Positions 12,058 through 22,335 of a stretch of DNA of 64,000 nucleotides are shown piece by piece. Origin of the DNA: Xiphydria camelus (taxonomy: Eukaryota; Arthropoda; Insecta; Hymenoptera; Xiphydriidae); assembly GCA_963678675.1 (NCBI GenBank), contig OY783197.1, positions 24,533,934-24,597,933 of the forward strand. The letters are read 5' to 3'. Every line of letters begins with the position of its first letter. Within the stretch, counting starts at the first letter, position 1. The notes beneath the pieces are model-generated. The model made no database searches. It was not told where the DNA came from and saw only the letters and a program-made list of their open reading frames with translations. The position numbers and the translations under genes are program-made.

Positions 12058-12136
12058 AGTGGTAAGAGTTGAGATTGTTGCTGGAAATTGCTTTGCTATT
12101 AGGTTCGTTCCAACCAGCATCAGAAACAGTTTCTTA

Positions 12137-12204
12137 CAGTCAGGATTCTGCGTACTAACTTTAAATGGAACACGTTTAAGTTAGTGCGCAAAATTCTGAC
12201 TGTC
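12137..12204. mobile_element. small palindrome inside the outer MITE
   Basis: ACAGTCAGGATTCTGCGTAC and, inverted, ACAGTCAGAATTTTGCGCAC enclose only about 20 bp. The continuation TAACTT...AAGTTA is also inverted. Either an independent mini-element or a stem of the outer one. Confidence 0.6.
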
Positions 12205-12205
12205 A

Positions 12206-12354
12206 GGGCGGGTTGTAACGACTTGGTTTAAACTCAGTTCTAACTTGAACCACGTTTGAACTGAGTTCACATCAAAATGTTGCGTGACACAAAATATACC
12301 AAGAACGGCGGTTCAAGCTGAACCGGCTCTGAACCAAGTCGTTACAACCCGCCC
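12206..12354. mobile_element. inner MITE with GGGCGGGTTGTAACGACTTGG termini
   Basis: The left terminus GGGCGGGTTGTAACGACTTG and right CAAGTCGTTACAACCCGCCC are exact inverses over 20 bp. Subterminal AACTCAGTT and AACTGAGTT also pair. It contains the module GACACAAAATATACCAAGAA, which recurs in the neighbouring palindrome at 12418-12534. Confidence 0.8.
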
Positions 12355-12417
12355 TAAGAAACTGTTTCTGACGCTGGTTGGAACGAACCTATTGGCTACT
12401 CCATAGTTAGGTATTGA

Positions 12418-12534
12418 GGCCCAGTTGTACAATGTAAGTTCAGAGCCGGTTCAGTTTGAACCGCGGGTCTTGGTATACTATGTGTGACACAAAATATACC
12501 AAGAACGGCCATACATTGTACCTACAACTGGGCC
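12418..12534. mobile_element. MITE with GGCCCAGTTGTA termini
   Basis: Left GGCCCAGTTGTACAATGTA pairs with right TACATTGTACCTACAACTGG and GCC. GACACAAAATATACCAAGAA is shared with the inner MITE at 12206-12354, and GAGCCGGTTCAG(T)TTGAACCG matches it in inverse. The two palindromes are therefore members of one family. Confidence 0.75.
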
Positions 12535-13068
12535 TGAGTGTCACTTAAGTTTGAGGGGACTTGGTCGAACCGGCCTTAAGTGTCGCTTAAATGTCGTTGG
12601 TGCACCCGCCCTTATTCCCCTTCCACCTTAACAATCCGGGTTCACTGGAAACGCGCCCGCGCGAATGATATAGGGCTCCGCCAATGAAGGCGTTTCCCGC
12701 CAGAATAACCGGAAGAAGCATCGCGAATCGCGTCAAGACGAGATTCGGTCTGCCGGTCAGTCCATTTCGCGTTTCGACTCCGTGTTTGCCTCATGCAGTG
12801 ATAATCGAACCACGTCGGTGAGCTTCAGTCAATCCGTGAATTATTTGTCGAGTGTCTAACTGAAAAAATGGTTTTGATTGGAGTTAACGGGTTTCGGCGA
12901 CGAGTGAACCTGTCCGACCTATCCTCTCGATTCTTGATGCGTCCTGTCGGCCATCTTTGTCGCTGCCGGCCTCGTGGTGAGGCCAAATCGCCACAATTAG
13001 TGTTCCCGACGTGATTTGACCGCCGACTCGGTCTAAAGCAGGACCTGTCTCAAAAATCCAATCTCAAA
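12535..13068. other. Gypsy-type leader region, no gene
   Basis: This GC-rich stretch lies between the MITE cluster and the first gag codon. It reads like the untranslated leader of the retrotransposon. A TTAAGTGTCGCTTAA palindrome near 12575-12595 suggests one more small DNA-element end. Confidence 0.4.
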
Positions 13069-13645
13069 AATGGCAACGGATTGGGATAATGGCTCCCAAG
13101 AACGCCCCACCGTCAACGGCAAAGAGGGCGAAGAGACTGATAACGACGCCCTAATCTACATCGCCGACGTGGTAAATCGCAAGCATCCGCTATTCTAGTG
13201 CCTGATCCGACCTTAAAGTGTTCACAAGTGGAGGTGCAATTCCAAAATCTGTGACTGCGTAGTGACGACTCTAAATATTACGCAGTTGTAGCCGTGCTGG
13301 ATAGCACGCTCCTGCAACAAGTCTCGGACATTGTGGCGATGCAATCCTTAAAGTATCCTACGCATGAGTACGCGACCTTCAAAAATCTCTGACAAAGCGC
13401 ATGGCCAGCACAGACACAAAATGCCTGTAAAAATGCTAACCGAGGCCGAACTCTGTGACATCCGCCGGTCGTTTTTGCTGCGAGAGATGTGGGAGCGCGC
13501 CAAGTAACAAGTCGACGACGACGTATTCCATCTGGTTTTAACGTCTACTGAAGTGCACTCACGATCAGACCATTCTTCCTGCGGTGCAAGACATCATCGC
13601 CGATGAACTCGCTGAGCTCGCTAACAAGGTACTACTTGAAGTTGA
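13069..13645 (+). pseudogene. Gypsy-like gag remnant
   Basis: From the ATG at 13069 the frame starts MATDWDNGSQERPTVNGKEG. Later pieces in shifting frames read YYAVVAVLDSTLLQQVSDIV, KYPTHEYATFKNL and LTEAELCDIRRSFLLREMW. These match the order seen in arthropod Gypsy gag proteins (position-specific assault on VVASLD...EVSDF, then a tRNA-like TEEKLKALL and LREM section). Several stops and frameshifts make it inactive. It follows an LTR-like block on the same strand. No protease or reverse transcriptase follows. Confidence 0.65.
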
Positions 13646-13974
13646 TTTCACTGTGCATGCACTGGCTGGTTTACGTTTACCAAAAAGTAACTGAAATTTA
13701 TGGTTCTTTTATGAAAGCTTTCAGTGAACTATCCATAACCAATTTCGATGAAATTAGAGTAAAGTTTTAGACGCTGTTTTGGCTATATTTTCGCTAAACT
13801 TTTGATGACGTATTTGGGCGAAATAGAAGTCAAATTTCAGTTATTTTTTTGGGTATACTTCCGGTTCATTTTCAGGGATGTTTTATTTTCTGACCGTTGC
13901 TTGTGAGATATCCGCTGGACATTTTAGTTATATTTGGGAGATATATACATCCTCTGATGATATATTGACATAGG
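13646..13974. other. no gene seen
   Basis: AT-rich sequence with no long frame, no inverted repeat and no match elsewhere in the window that I could find. Confidence 0.35.
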
Positions 13975-14167
13975 AATTTTGTGAGTGCGAGTGAGGACAT
14001 TAATTAATCCTGGTGAACGTATAAGAGCCTCTTCGTCGTACATTCTCCGTCCTTTTTGAAGTTGTCCAGTTGGAATGTGTGACAAAGAAACTCTTATGCA
14101 TTCACCCGGGTGTTCTCACTCGCACTCGCATATTACCTATGATCGCTATTCTTGAAATCACCCGGTA
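13975..14167. mobile_element. diverged relative of the CAGGGTG MITE
   Basis: GTGAGTGCGAGTGAGGAC at the left and GTTCTCACTCGCACTCGCA at the right are inverted. In between, GCATTCACCC and AAGAGCCTCTTCGTCG match the 10688-10892 element (AAGAGCCTCTTTGTCG). The right end CACCCGGTATA is a decayed terminus and the left terminus is lost. Confidence 0.6.
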
Positions 14168-14529
14168 TAATTATCATGCGTACTGCCAGGATATCTTGCA
14201 TTAATATGCATAATTTGCAGATGTGAGTTGCAAGCCTGAAATATAATCATTATAAAAGTCATTAATAATCGTTATATTGTACAAACTTTGGTACAAAATT
14301 TCGTGATTGGCCACCGTGCGCGGTGAAAGTCGAAAGGGTTGCAACTACCATCCGCGGTGGGAGACGAAGGGGTTGCAATAAACGAGACCTCTGCCTTGCA
14401 ATAACTGAGAGTTGCGATAAACGATGTTTTACTGTACCCTCTTTCGCAGTGCCGAGTGTTGCTACTGCTCGGTTATCTAGCCCTACATTACCGTTCGGAG
14501 GTACTCTCTCGAACAACTTTTCCATAGAT
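14168..14529. other. no gene seen
   Basis: Between two repeats. Contains partial direct repeats (GGTTGCAACTACC, GGTTGCAATAAACG, GTTGCGATAAACG) at 14338-14422 but no recognisable coding frame. Confidence 0.35.
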
Positions 14530-14985
14530 TACATTTCACTGTACAAGAAAGGTATAGTAGCGTGGACTACAATTTTATAGATATCGAGAAAGTTATCCGC
14601 CAAAATTGCAGGTGACCAATGCCGCCGGTCTCCTTTCTATGTTACTTTGCCTCTGGGTAGATGGAATATCTGGCCTTCCTGAACCTCGCATACCTCCTTC
14701 AAGTAATTTTTCCATCCTGGCTGCATCGATAACGTTGAATCTGCAACTCTGTGAAAGACGAGCATAAGAGATAATAAAGAAACTTTTCATCTATCTGCCT
14801 CCTGCAAATAATTTCATTAAATTAGGTATTAATACTTACCCCTTCTATGCAGGAAGCTGGATAATCCTTATTTCCTGCTCGTTCGAATGTTCTAATTAGT
14901 AACGCACGTTAACGTTAAACGCTGACGGCTTCTTAACCAAAAAATCACACGTGAACCGAACTGATCGCGGACATACTTTTGACAG
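14530..14985. repeat. dispersed repeat shared with 52980-53705
   Basis: TTACATTTCACTGTACAAGA at about 14530 and the following GTATAGTAGCGTGG, then CTCCTTTCTATGTTACTT, GAGCATAAGAGATAATAAAG, GCAGGAAGCTGGATAATCC and GAACCGAACTGATCGCGGAC, recur in the same order near 52980-53700. The homology stops in both copies just after GCGGACATACTTTTGA, which marks a shared boundary. The element type is unknown. Confidence 0.7.
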
Positions 14986-15013
14986 CTGAGGTCAAGTTTT
15001 TATTATATATGGA

Positions 15014-15441
15014 TCCGAAGAAATTAGCAGGTTGAAAGACATCTTCATTTGTACTTTTTCTTGACTTATTTCTGGAGTATCCCCTTCTGTAAGTCCTAAA
15101 ATCTTTATTGCGGGCTTCCTGTGCTTCTTCACTCAATTGCCCAATTGCCCTTTAGAAATAATAATTGGTCCATGAATTCAAATTTTATGGACATTTTAAG
15201 ACATAGGATACCACCCATATTTATCTACGTACTTTCTAACCGTTTCCAAACAGTACATTTTAAACTTGTCTACATCAATTTCGTATCCACTTGCGATAGT
15301 TTGTAGAATTCGATGAAATTTTATGATGATTTCCTCATCTATGCTTGTTATAGATGATAAAGTATGCGCATTTAAAAAAAAAACGCCTGGCCGTATTGCC
15401 ATCGTTGCTGTTTCCAAATGATTGTTTAGTTTTTTCTTCAA
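15014..15441 (-). pseudogene. fragment of a widespread arthropod mobile-element protein
   Basis: Minus-strand frames give IDVDKFKMYCLETVRKYVDK, YGWYPMS, then after a frameshift QLSEEAQEARNKDFRTYRRG and SRKSTNEDVF. I recall the combination of a Y-x-W-Y-x-M segment followed by IGQLSEEAQE-RNKD from many uncharacterised, multicopy arthropod proteins. The two halves lie in different frames near 15180-15240, so this copy is broken. The family has no established function that I can state. Confidence 0.5.
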
Positions 15442-15481
15442 CAGTAATGTCAGTTGTCTCGCGCTGAAAACAAAACCTTAC

Positions 15482-15612
15482 TGGTTATTATACGTATCAA
15501 AGTATTTTGGCCGAATATTTAATGCCCGTGGAATTCCTTCCATTATTAATTCCAATGGAATTAATTCGTCATCGTCTTCCAACACGTCAAAATAATTGAA
15601 TTCGTATTCCAT
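15482..15612 (-). pseudogene. Harbinger transposase N-terminal exon
   Basis: The frame from 15612 reads MEYEFNYFDVLEDDDELIPL, then RPKYFDTYNN, ending at a GTAAGG donor (15481-15476). An acidic start followed by R-x-x-YF-x-x-Y is typical of the first exon of PIF/Harbinger transposases, before the RFRLTK helix. The matching terminus lies upstream at 15886. The rest of the transposase is not downstream, where a different element fragment follows. Confidence 0.6.
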
Positions 15613-15639
15613 GTTAAAAATAACTTCCCAATTATCGAA

Positions 15640-15886
15640 ATGATATATCACTTGTCAAACGAAATAGGTTATGTAGACGCGTCAAATGAAATAGGTTATG
15701 TATTCGAAATTTTGCGACCAATCAAATCGGTCCAATCTGTTCCTTACCCGCTTAAGCGGTACTGCAGCCATGGCTTAATTTAGGTGTAGCTTAGGACAGT
15801 TTAAGTAGAGCTTAAACTTTCGTGCAACGGACTTATCTTCTTAAGCTTCACTTAGTCTAGACAAGTTGCTTGGTGCAACCGGGCCT
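15640..15886 (-). repeat. Harbinger terminal region (GGCCCGGTTGCACC type)
   Basis: On the minus strand the end reads GGCCCGGTTGCACCAAGCAA, and a TAA lies just outside at 15887-15889. Inside are TTCGTGCAA and GCTTAAG motifs in both orientations. A short direct repeat, AATAGGTTATGTA, occurs at about 15663 and 15688. It belongs with the transposase exon at 15482-15612. Confidence 0.6.
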
Positions 15887-15889
15887 AAA

Positions 15890-16080
15890 GGGCCCTATTC
15901 ACATGCGGATTTGTCCGGCGGATATGTCCGACCGACAGATCCGACGGATAGATCCGTCGGACAGATCCGTATGTGTACCTATATCCACACGCTCGGCGGG
16001 CCCCTATTCTCGAGCTCATGCGATATTTACCGCATGCGATAAATATCGCACAGTCTATATCGCATGCGACTTCAGACATA
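15890..16080. repeat. two abutting Harbinger-type terminal sequences
   Basis: 15890 starts GGGCCCTATTCACATGCGGA, which is the inverse of the terminus ending at 37711. It contains a perfect stem GATCCGACGGATAGATCCGTCGGA. At 15998 a second terminus, GGGCCCCTATTCTCGAGCTC, starts and continues into ATGCGATA. That type recurs at 24996 and 25314 and inverted at 33473. The two ends are therefore from different families lying side by side. Confidence 0.65.
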
Positions 16081-16265
16081 GATGAATTACAAAAACTTTT
16101 ACTTAGAGAATAGATGGGACACTCTAATGTTAAGAAAGTGGTTCAAGAACGAATCGCTGGCGACATCTATGAACTGGACCCAGTACCATGGAGAACGGGT
16201 CGTTGGCGACATCTATAGACTAATCATGGAGGTGATAGCCCAAATGACGTAACATTTTAAGAATC
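16081..16265. other. no gene; internal direct repeat
   Basis: GGCGACATCTAT occurs at about 16161 and 16208, with GAACG(A/G)(A/G)TCG(C/T)TGG before each, suggesting a decayed 45-bp tandem duplication. Nothing coding is visible. Confidence 0.35.
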
Positions 16266-16427
16266 GATAGAACTTTGAAAAACAATGCCACTTTTCCTTA
16301 TAAACTTCTTTTGCAGTCTAGCAAAGGAGACAAGTTTCAATTATTAAAATAATTATCTCCCTTTCTAACCTGCTAACAAAAAGAAGTTTATAGGAAAAAG
16401 TGACATTGTTTTTCAAAGTTCTATCAG
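16266..16427. mobile_element. MITE with GATAGAACTTTGAAAAACAATG termini
   Basis: GATAGAACTTTGAAAAACAA at the left pairs with TTGTTTTTCAAAGTTCTATC at the right. Pairing continues through TTATAAACTTCTTTT and AAAAGAAGTTTATA, about 50 bp per arm around a 55-bp core. No coding capacity. Confidence 0.8.
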
Positions 16428-16654
16428 TCTATTCCCATCAAATACCAGATACACATAGTGTCATAAGTTATAATCTTCTTATAAATTTTAAGTAATTTCA
16501 GGATTGTGTCATTAATGTACTGAAATATTACTTTTAAAAAATCTGTAATGGATTTTATTGAAACAGTTTAAACAGAAAACTGGTTGTCCTTTACAAGTAT
16601 TACAAAATGTGGAAACTTACTTTGTTATTTTTCTCGCCATTTTTCTACTAAATT

Positions 16655-16850
16655 GTGCCCTAATATATTTACATATTTACAACGACCTTAATATATTTAT
16701 ACATTTACAATGGCTATAATTATATTTACATATCTTCAAGGGCCCTAATATATTTACATATCTACAATGGCATAAATATATTTACACATGTACACAATAG
16801 CCCTAATATATTTATACATCTACAATGGCCTTAATATATTTACACACCTC
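16655..16850. repeat. AT-rich minisatellite, about 36-bp unit
   Basis: About five to six units of CCCTAATATATTTACATATC followed by TACAATGG, with variants, run across the stretch between 16655 and 16850. The flanks are unique. Confidence 0.8.
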
Positions 16851-17087
16851 ACGCATAGTACCGCAATACGCACTTATAAGCAGCGCGCGTGGCTGATCGG
16901 GATTTCCTTATAAATGCGCGTGGCAGCAAACGTGTTAACAAATACAGCCCATTTATTATCAAGCACAGCAAACACAATTTACGAAATACAAATTGCGTGA
17001 AAAAATCTGCATCAGACAATCGCCGATATTTCATTATTTTGACGTGTACTACTTGCTGCTCAAGTTTGGCAAATTACGACTGAACAC

Positions 17088-20000
17088 TCATTTACTTTTT
17101 ATTTTTTTCAGAAATTTTTGAAATGCTAGGTTGGTTAGTGAATCTATATTATTTTTCAATAAAATATCTTTGCCATTAAGAATTTGATTAACAATTTTGA
17201 CGTAGTGGAAAATGGTTATGTTCTGTAAAATGTTTACAAATTGTGCTGCAAAATGTTTGTGATTTGGACAAAATAATTGATGTACTAAGTTTATATCAAT
17301 TTCTTGATTAATTAGTGTTTTCATATTAGTGAAGTTAACTATTTGTGGGACAAGGTTACAAACTTTTTCCACAGTCTGCTGGAAAATATCTATAAATATT
17401 CTAGAAGGCGTACACAAACTCTTAGACCTATACTTCCTTCTTTCTGTCAGCAAATTATCATATAGAGTCTCTTGAGTCAAAATGATAGAGGCACAATCTT
17501 GGCAATTTGTCTTTTTTAACATTTTTTTTGCTACCACTCCTGCTACATAGGCAGTTGCAAAATCTCGGTATATGTGAGTGGTAGCCGACTCAAATGAGTC
17601 GCTGTAGACTGGTGCAATAATGTTTGACGAAATTGGCATGGTCTCGCTCACTCTAATGTTAATAAAATCCCTGAAAGTGTGTAATACACCTGTCGATACA
17701 TCTTCCTCACAATTAGAGCCAGGTGAGTGCGTGGACAACAAATTATTAATAAGAAGAGCTTTGGTTGAAGAAATAAAGGACGTGCAAGTGGGATTAGTAT
17801 TCCGCACTCCGTGACTTCTTACTAGGCTGAAGTAGTTCTCGAGGGGGTCCTGATTGAATGATCGGGGACTGAAAAACTGAAACCCTTTATCCTTCAAAAT
17901 CTTCGAAAGGTATATAAAGCCACGAAGTGTAAATATCCAGTTGTTAAGGGATGGTGTAACAGTGTGAGTGGAACAAGAACCGGAAGTGAAAAACATTGAT
18001 TGAAGGATAGGAAGGGAATTTTGCCAGAATCGGATATGTTTGGACTTTGTTGTCACAACACCACGCAACTCTTTTCCTACAGGAGGATGTAGCAAGTTTC
18101 CATTGACACTATCAAAGACTTCATCAAAAAAAAGCAGAAGATCAGCTGTTTGAGAAGCCGATGTATTGATGTAGTATGGTGACTCCGGGGGTAAATCATT
18201 GCTAATTTCAGCTCTAATCTTCATAGCTGTTGCCACTGTCCTGCTAAATACTTGAGTGCAATTTTTTACTTTCATTTTTTTGATTTTATGTGGTAAAACA
18301 TGTTCGTCAGTTAATTTAGGGAATTGGCTAAATCTACCCATTTGTTGGTCCATTGTGTACATTTCAACTACATGTGACCAAGATGCAACTTTATTAGTTT
18401 CATTTTGCTTGAAATACAAGTCTTTCTGCAATAAAGCATTTCTTATGCCTTTGAGCAAATGTGGGCAATCAAATAAATGGACGATTTCCAGTCCATCAAT
18501 CAAGTAACCTTGATATCTATTTTCTATTTGTTGCTTTATGCAATATGAATTTGTATCTTTTAAGAAATTCTTTATTGCAGCACTATTTGTTGCACCTTGA
18601 TCACATACAGTTGCAACGATTTGAAGGCCCGTTTCACGAACATGTCTTACTACATCCTTAATTATGCGGATCAAATCTGCCGTTCCAGTGGTGTGTTCAC
18701 AAAAGTAGTAACAAATGGGTTGTTTCCAACTTTTATGAACACCTTTAAGCATGAAGACTAGAGCATGATCTGCAAAGGCTGTCCTTCTCTCTGATCCCCC
18801 AAAGTCCACCAAACCTTCAATACAATCGTTTGAAGAATTATACGAGATGCCAGTATTTAACGATATTTCGTCAAACATTAGAACACAGTTCTTATCTAAA
18901 TTATTCATCTTGCCCACCACATCCTTTAAATGGAGAAATACATGTGGATTAATTCCACAGCGAAGAGGAATACGATTTAAAATTTTCTTCAAGGTTTTTC
19001 GGTTGGGCAAACTGAATAATTTAGATAAGAATCGGTATCCCTTGCCACTCTGTTTTAAAATCGACAATGCCAAAATCTTATCTTCTAACGTGAAACGCCT
19101 CCCGTAAGGTTTCAATTTTTGATTCCTTTGCTGACATTGAAAGAAGTTTAGAGTTGTTCTACTTACGTCCTTCCAAATGCTTAAATTTCCGCTTTTTTGA
19201 AGAATCGCTAACTTTTGTTTCGTGGCCAGGTTCCTTTCTTTCGCTCTTCTTGCAATCCTTCTCAGATGTCTTAACTGTCCTTTTACAGCCATGTGGATTG
19301 CTGGTGTTGCTTTAAATATCGCCTTTTGTCGCAGTGTCGAAGTTACCCTCTTGGTCTTTTGTTTGGATAAAACTGCAAAATGAAGCGTTTGTTGTTTAAG
19401 GTTCACTTACACTTTTAAGAGTTGATGGATAACATTTCTGCGACAAACTAAGTTAGATATTGTCAAAAATATTGTAAATAATAACATTAATCATTAGTTA
19501 TTTATCTTTTAGTAGTTATTTTTTTCTATATCTTTTACTTTCAGTTATATCTAATTTAAAAATCTAAAAAAAAGTATGGTGCTGATTACTTTAGAAAATT
19601 AATTTTCATGGAATATCGTTTCCATTTTATTATAGAATGTAAGAGTACAAGTAATACTTACTAAATGGAGAAGACATACCCTCAGAACCTGAAGTCGATG
19701 GACCCTCACGAAATGCTTTACTGGCAGGTTCGTAGATATCATTTCTATCTGCAAAATCTAAAAAACAATATTGTGCTGATTACTTTATAAAATTATTTTC
19801 ATGGAATATCGTTTCCATTCTATTATAGAATGTAAGAGTACAAGTAATACTTACTAAATGGAGAAGACATACCCTCAGAACCTGAAGTCGATGGACCCTC
19901 ACGGAATGCTTTACTGGCAGGTTCGTAGATATCATTTCTATCTGCAAAATCTAAAATTCTCTTCCTGTAAACTCTTTGTGGCCGTATAACAGGTGTAACG

Positions 20001-20902
20001 GGGCTTGATCCACTGGTCTGATTAGTAGAAGATTGTACGGCTTCTATTGCTTCTAAAATAACGCATCAAACATTACACTATCAATGTCAGGTGACCAAGT
20101 CCTACTATTAAATAATTTGAAACCATTAAAATCAAAATATTTAAAACAATTACAAAATTTTACCTTTCACTTTTAGAGGAGTAACAACTTTTCTCGGAGG
20201 AGATGGTGGCACAAAAGTATCACTATCTACTCTTTCGTAATCTGAAAAATAACGTTATAATAAAGTTTGTATCATAACTTTTTTCGCTCTTTCTGACACA
20301 TACCGAGTAACTCAAGTGTTGGTAAAGATCCATTCTTCAATCTTCCGTTGTTGACTTTGCAAACATTTTCAAAATGTACATCGCAAACTCTATACGATTT
20401 TAATGATTCATCATCGAGCGTGTGTAATTTTTCATTATTAATCCTGTGAAGCCAGATATCACGACATTCTCCTTTTCCGGGTATTCTGTGTCTAAAAGTA
20501 TAAACAAAAACTAATATTACGGCTGTCTTATTTAACAAATAATAAAACAATTATTATGGGATACTCAGCCAAAAGGTGTCTTTATTCCATTTAATTTGAA
20601 AGAACCAAGCTTTCGTTCCTAAATTTGGATACTTTTGGCTGAGTATCCCATAATAATTGTTTTATTATTTCTAAAAGTATAAAATACATTTCTTATAATC
20701 CATTTCTTATACCCTAGCATAGCAGTCAACAGGATTTTAAGAACGTAACCTAAAATTTCATGACTACTTTAAAGCATTTTGTGGTGTTTTCTGGATATTC
20801 CAACAGATATTCAGGAAAATAATACAATAAAATGAATAATTACCTTTTTGCTTTTGTATCGTTGCAACCTGGGACACAACAACATCTCACACGCGAACCC
20901 AT
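17088..20902 (-). CDS. THAP9/P-element-like transposase, apparently intact
   Basis: Proposed exons: 20902-20844, 20491-20304, 20241-20164, 20052-19873, 19757-19680, 19372-17088. All junctions are GT-AG and the sum is 2868 nt, 955 codons plus stop. The N-terminus MGSRVRCCCVPGCNDTKAKR joins HRIPGKGECRDIWLHRINN and YRVCDVHF, giving a C2CH THAP zinc finger that binds DNA. The large exon has the P-element transposase core: MFDEISL (about residue 362), ATVCDQGATNSA (about 452) and HLFDCPHLLKG (about 496), whose acidic residues are the likely catalytic set. Known THAP9/P transposases use GTP and an RNase H-like fold. No stop or frameshift interrupts the exons. I could not find convincing P-type terminal repeats, so it may be an old domesticated copy or an element with unrecognised ends. 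Confidence 0.85.
19561..19955. repeat. tandem duplication (about 193 bp) containing a coding exon
   Basis: Copies at about 19561-19757 and 19755-19955 share TTTTCATGGAATATCGTTTC, GAATGTAAGAGTACAAGTAA, GAAGACATACCCTCAGAACC and CTTTACTGGCAGGTTCGTAG with only a few differences. Each copy includes a 78-nt coding section with the same acceptor and the same GTATGT donor, so both can be spliced in frame into the THAP9-like transposase. The repeated peptide begins DFADRNDIYEPASKAF. Confidence 0.85.
20537..20671. mobile_element. hairpin MITE in transposase intron 1
   Basis: AATAATAAAACAATTATTAT and its inverse, then GGGATACTCAGCCAAAA and TTTTGGCTGAGTATCCC, give arms of about 40 bp. TCTAAAAGTATAAA occurs both at 20491 and just right of the element, so the insertion duplicated or interrupted intron sequence next to the acceptor. 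Confidence 0.75.
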
Positions 20903-21345
20903 TTTTATCGACGCCAAGCCAAAACTCCCAAATAAAGAAACATGACTAAATGGCGGAAGCCAAGCGGAAGCGGCGTCGGATACGAATACATTACAGCGCG
21001 TCATCTACCAGGGATATTTGTAACTTCGGGTACTTAATTATGCGTCCAGTCCTCAGATGGCGCTCGCAAACCGGGACCAAGTCGCCCTATTAGAGTTTCC
21101 CCTGCCTGACTTCAGAGTCGTATTCTCCACTACCATGCGATATGCAGTCTGTGATAATTTCCGTATGCGAGAGTCGTGCAGTGTTGCCATGTTTTGAAGA
21201 ACATAATAGCCAATGGGAACGAAGATAGAGATCGCATTGTTTACGTTTAAAAATTCCTTTTGGGCCATCTGCGAATGTCACTGCAGTGGGAAACGAGAAT
21301 CGGTGAATAGATAGAAACTGTGGAGCATTGTAACAAGTATTAATA

Positions 21346-21776
21346 ATGGCATTGGAATTATCTACAGTGAAAAAAAGATGTTCCTACGTTAATGAAGAAC
21401 AGAAGAATTGGCTAGTTGGTAAGTGATCAACTTTCAATCGGCATTAATAATGTAAGAAAGAAGGTGGAGTATTAACAGTTGCGGAATGAATTATTAGAAA
21501 ACATCAATAATCCGTACATTAAAGCTAAAAAAAGCAGGTAATAGACTTGACCGAGTGATAGCAATAAATATATTGTGTATATATGAATAATCAATAACGT
21601 GGTGCCTCATAAAGTATATTTGAATTATAGAATTCATGGGGAAACATCCGGAATTACGGAGTGGGAAATTTTCGGCAGCATTTACTTACAAACATGCGCA
21701 GAAATTATGGGAAGAAGTGACGGCACAGCTGCATGAGATACCTGGAGCAGTGAAAGAGTGGAAGCAATGGAGAAAA
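21346..21776 (+). pseudogene. Harbinger Myb/SANT partner gene, first two exons only
   Basis: Exon 1 (21346-21418) starts MALELSTVKKRCSYVNEEQK and ends at GTAAGT. Exon 2 (21631-21776) encodes EFMGKHPELRSGKFSAAFTY, then WEEVTAQLHEIP and WKQWRK, ending at GTATGT. This is the N-terminal Myb/SANT-like DNA-binding domain of the second Harbinger protein (NAIF1/zeste type), which carries the transposase into the nucleus and to DNA in known systems. The usual next exon, starting TW-DI-TK, is absent. The facing transposase at 22336-23997 is likewise truncated, so an internal deletion removed the 3' halves of both genes. Confidence 0.75.
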
Positions 21777-22335
21777 GTATGTATAATATTTTAACGGATA
21801 GCTAAGATTATTGACCCGCACAACATCGCATATTGCAGCAACATTGCCGCAATATTACAATACTGTAATTGCAGTTGCAGTGTTGGGAAAAAATTGCGGA
21901 AGTATTCCACAGTTTTATTGCATATGCAAAGTTGTAGAAAAATGAAAGCAATATTTTAATTTTTATTTATACATGCAATGGTTGAAGTCCTGACCGTTTT
22001 TTTTTTCATATTACAGCAATACAGAATGAGAAATGTTATAGTGTTGTACAATAATTTTTTACAATATTTCTATAGTATGCAATGTGAATATTACAAAGTA
22101 ATAATTGGCGGACGTTTCAAGATTGTCACAAGATTTCTGCAACATTACTACAATGCCGCGCAATAAAATTGCAGTATGGGCATAACTTTTTGTACAACTG
22201 TTTAAAGTGCATGAATCGGAAGATTAGGGTATTAAAGTAATATAGGTAAAAAATAGATCATTAAAAAAATGTTTTTCCATTATTTTTGAGATGTTAAAAG
22301 AGGCATTCGTTTTAAAGCGTCGCACTTTCACCGCT
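21777..22335. other. deletion interval inside a Harbinger element, no gene
   Basis: AT-rich filler between two truncated genes. It has many GCAACATT, GCAATATT and ATTGCAGT words in both orientations (21830-22170), suggesting a decayed palindromic insert. No coding frame fits either gene. Confidence 0.4.

Larger units (their letters stand above)
12101..12390. mobile_element. outer MITE of a nested set (AGGTTCG termini)
   Basis: Termini are AGGTTCGTTCCAACCAGC at the left and its inverse GCTGGTTGGAACGAACCT at the right, followed inside by CAGAAACAGTTTCTTA and TAAGAAACTGTTTCTG. ATT is present immediately outside both ends, consistent with a 3-bp target duplication. The interior is filled by two further palindromes, so the parent was only about 70-80 bp. 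Confidence 0.75.

Noticed and set aside
16655..16850. CRISPR-like array
   Set aside because: Units are contiguous AT-rich minisatellite copies with no unique spacers, in a eukaryotic genome.
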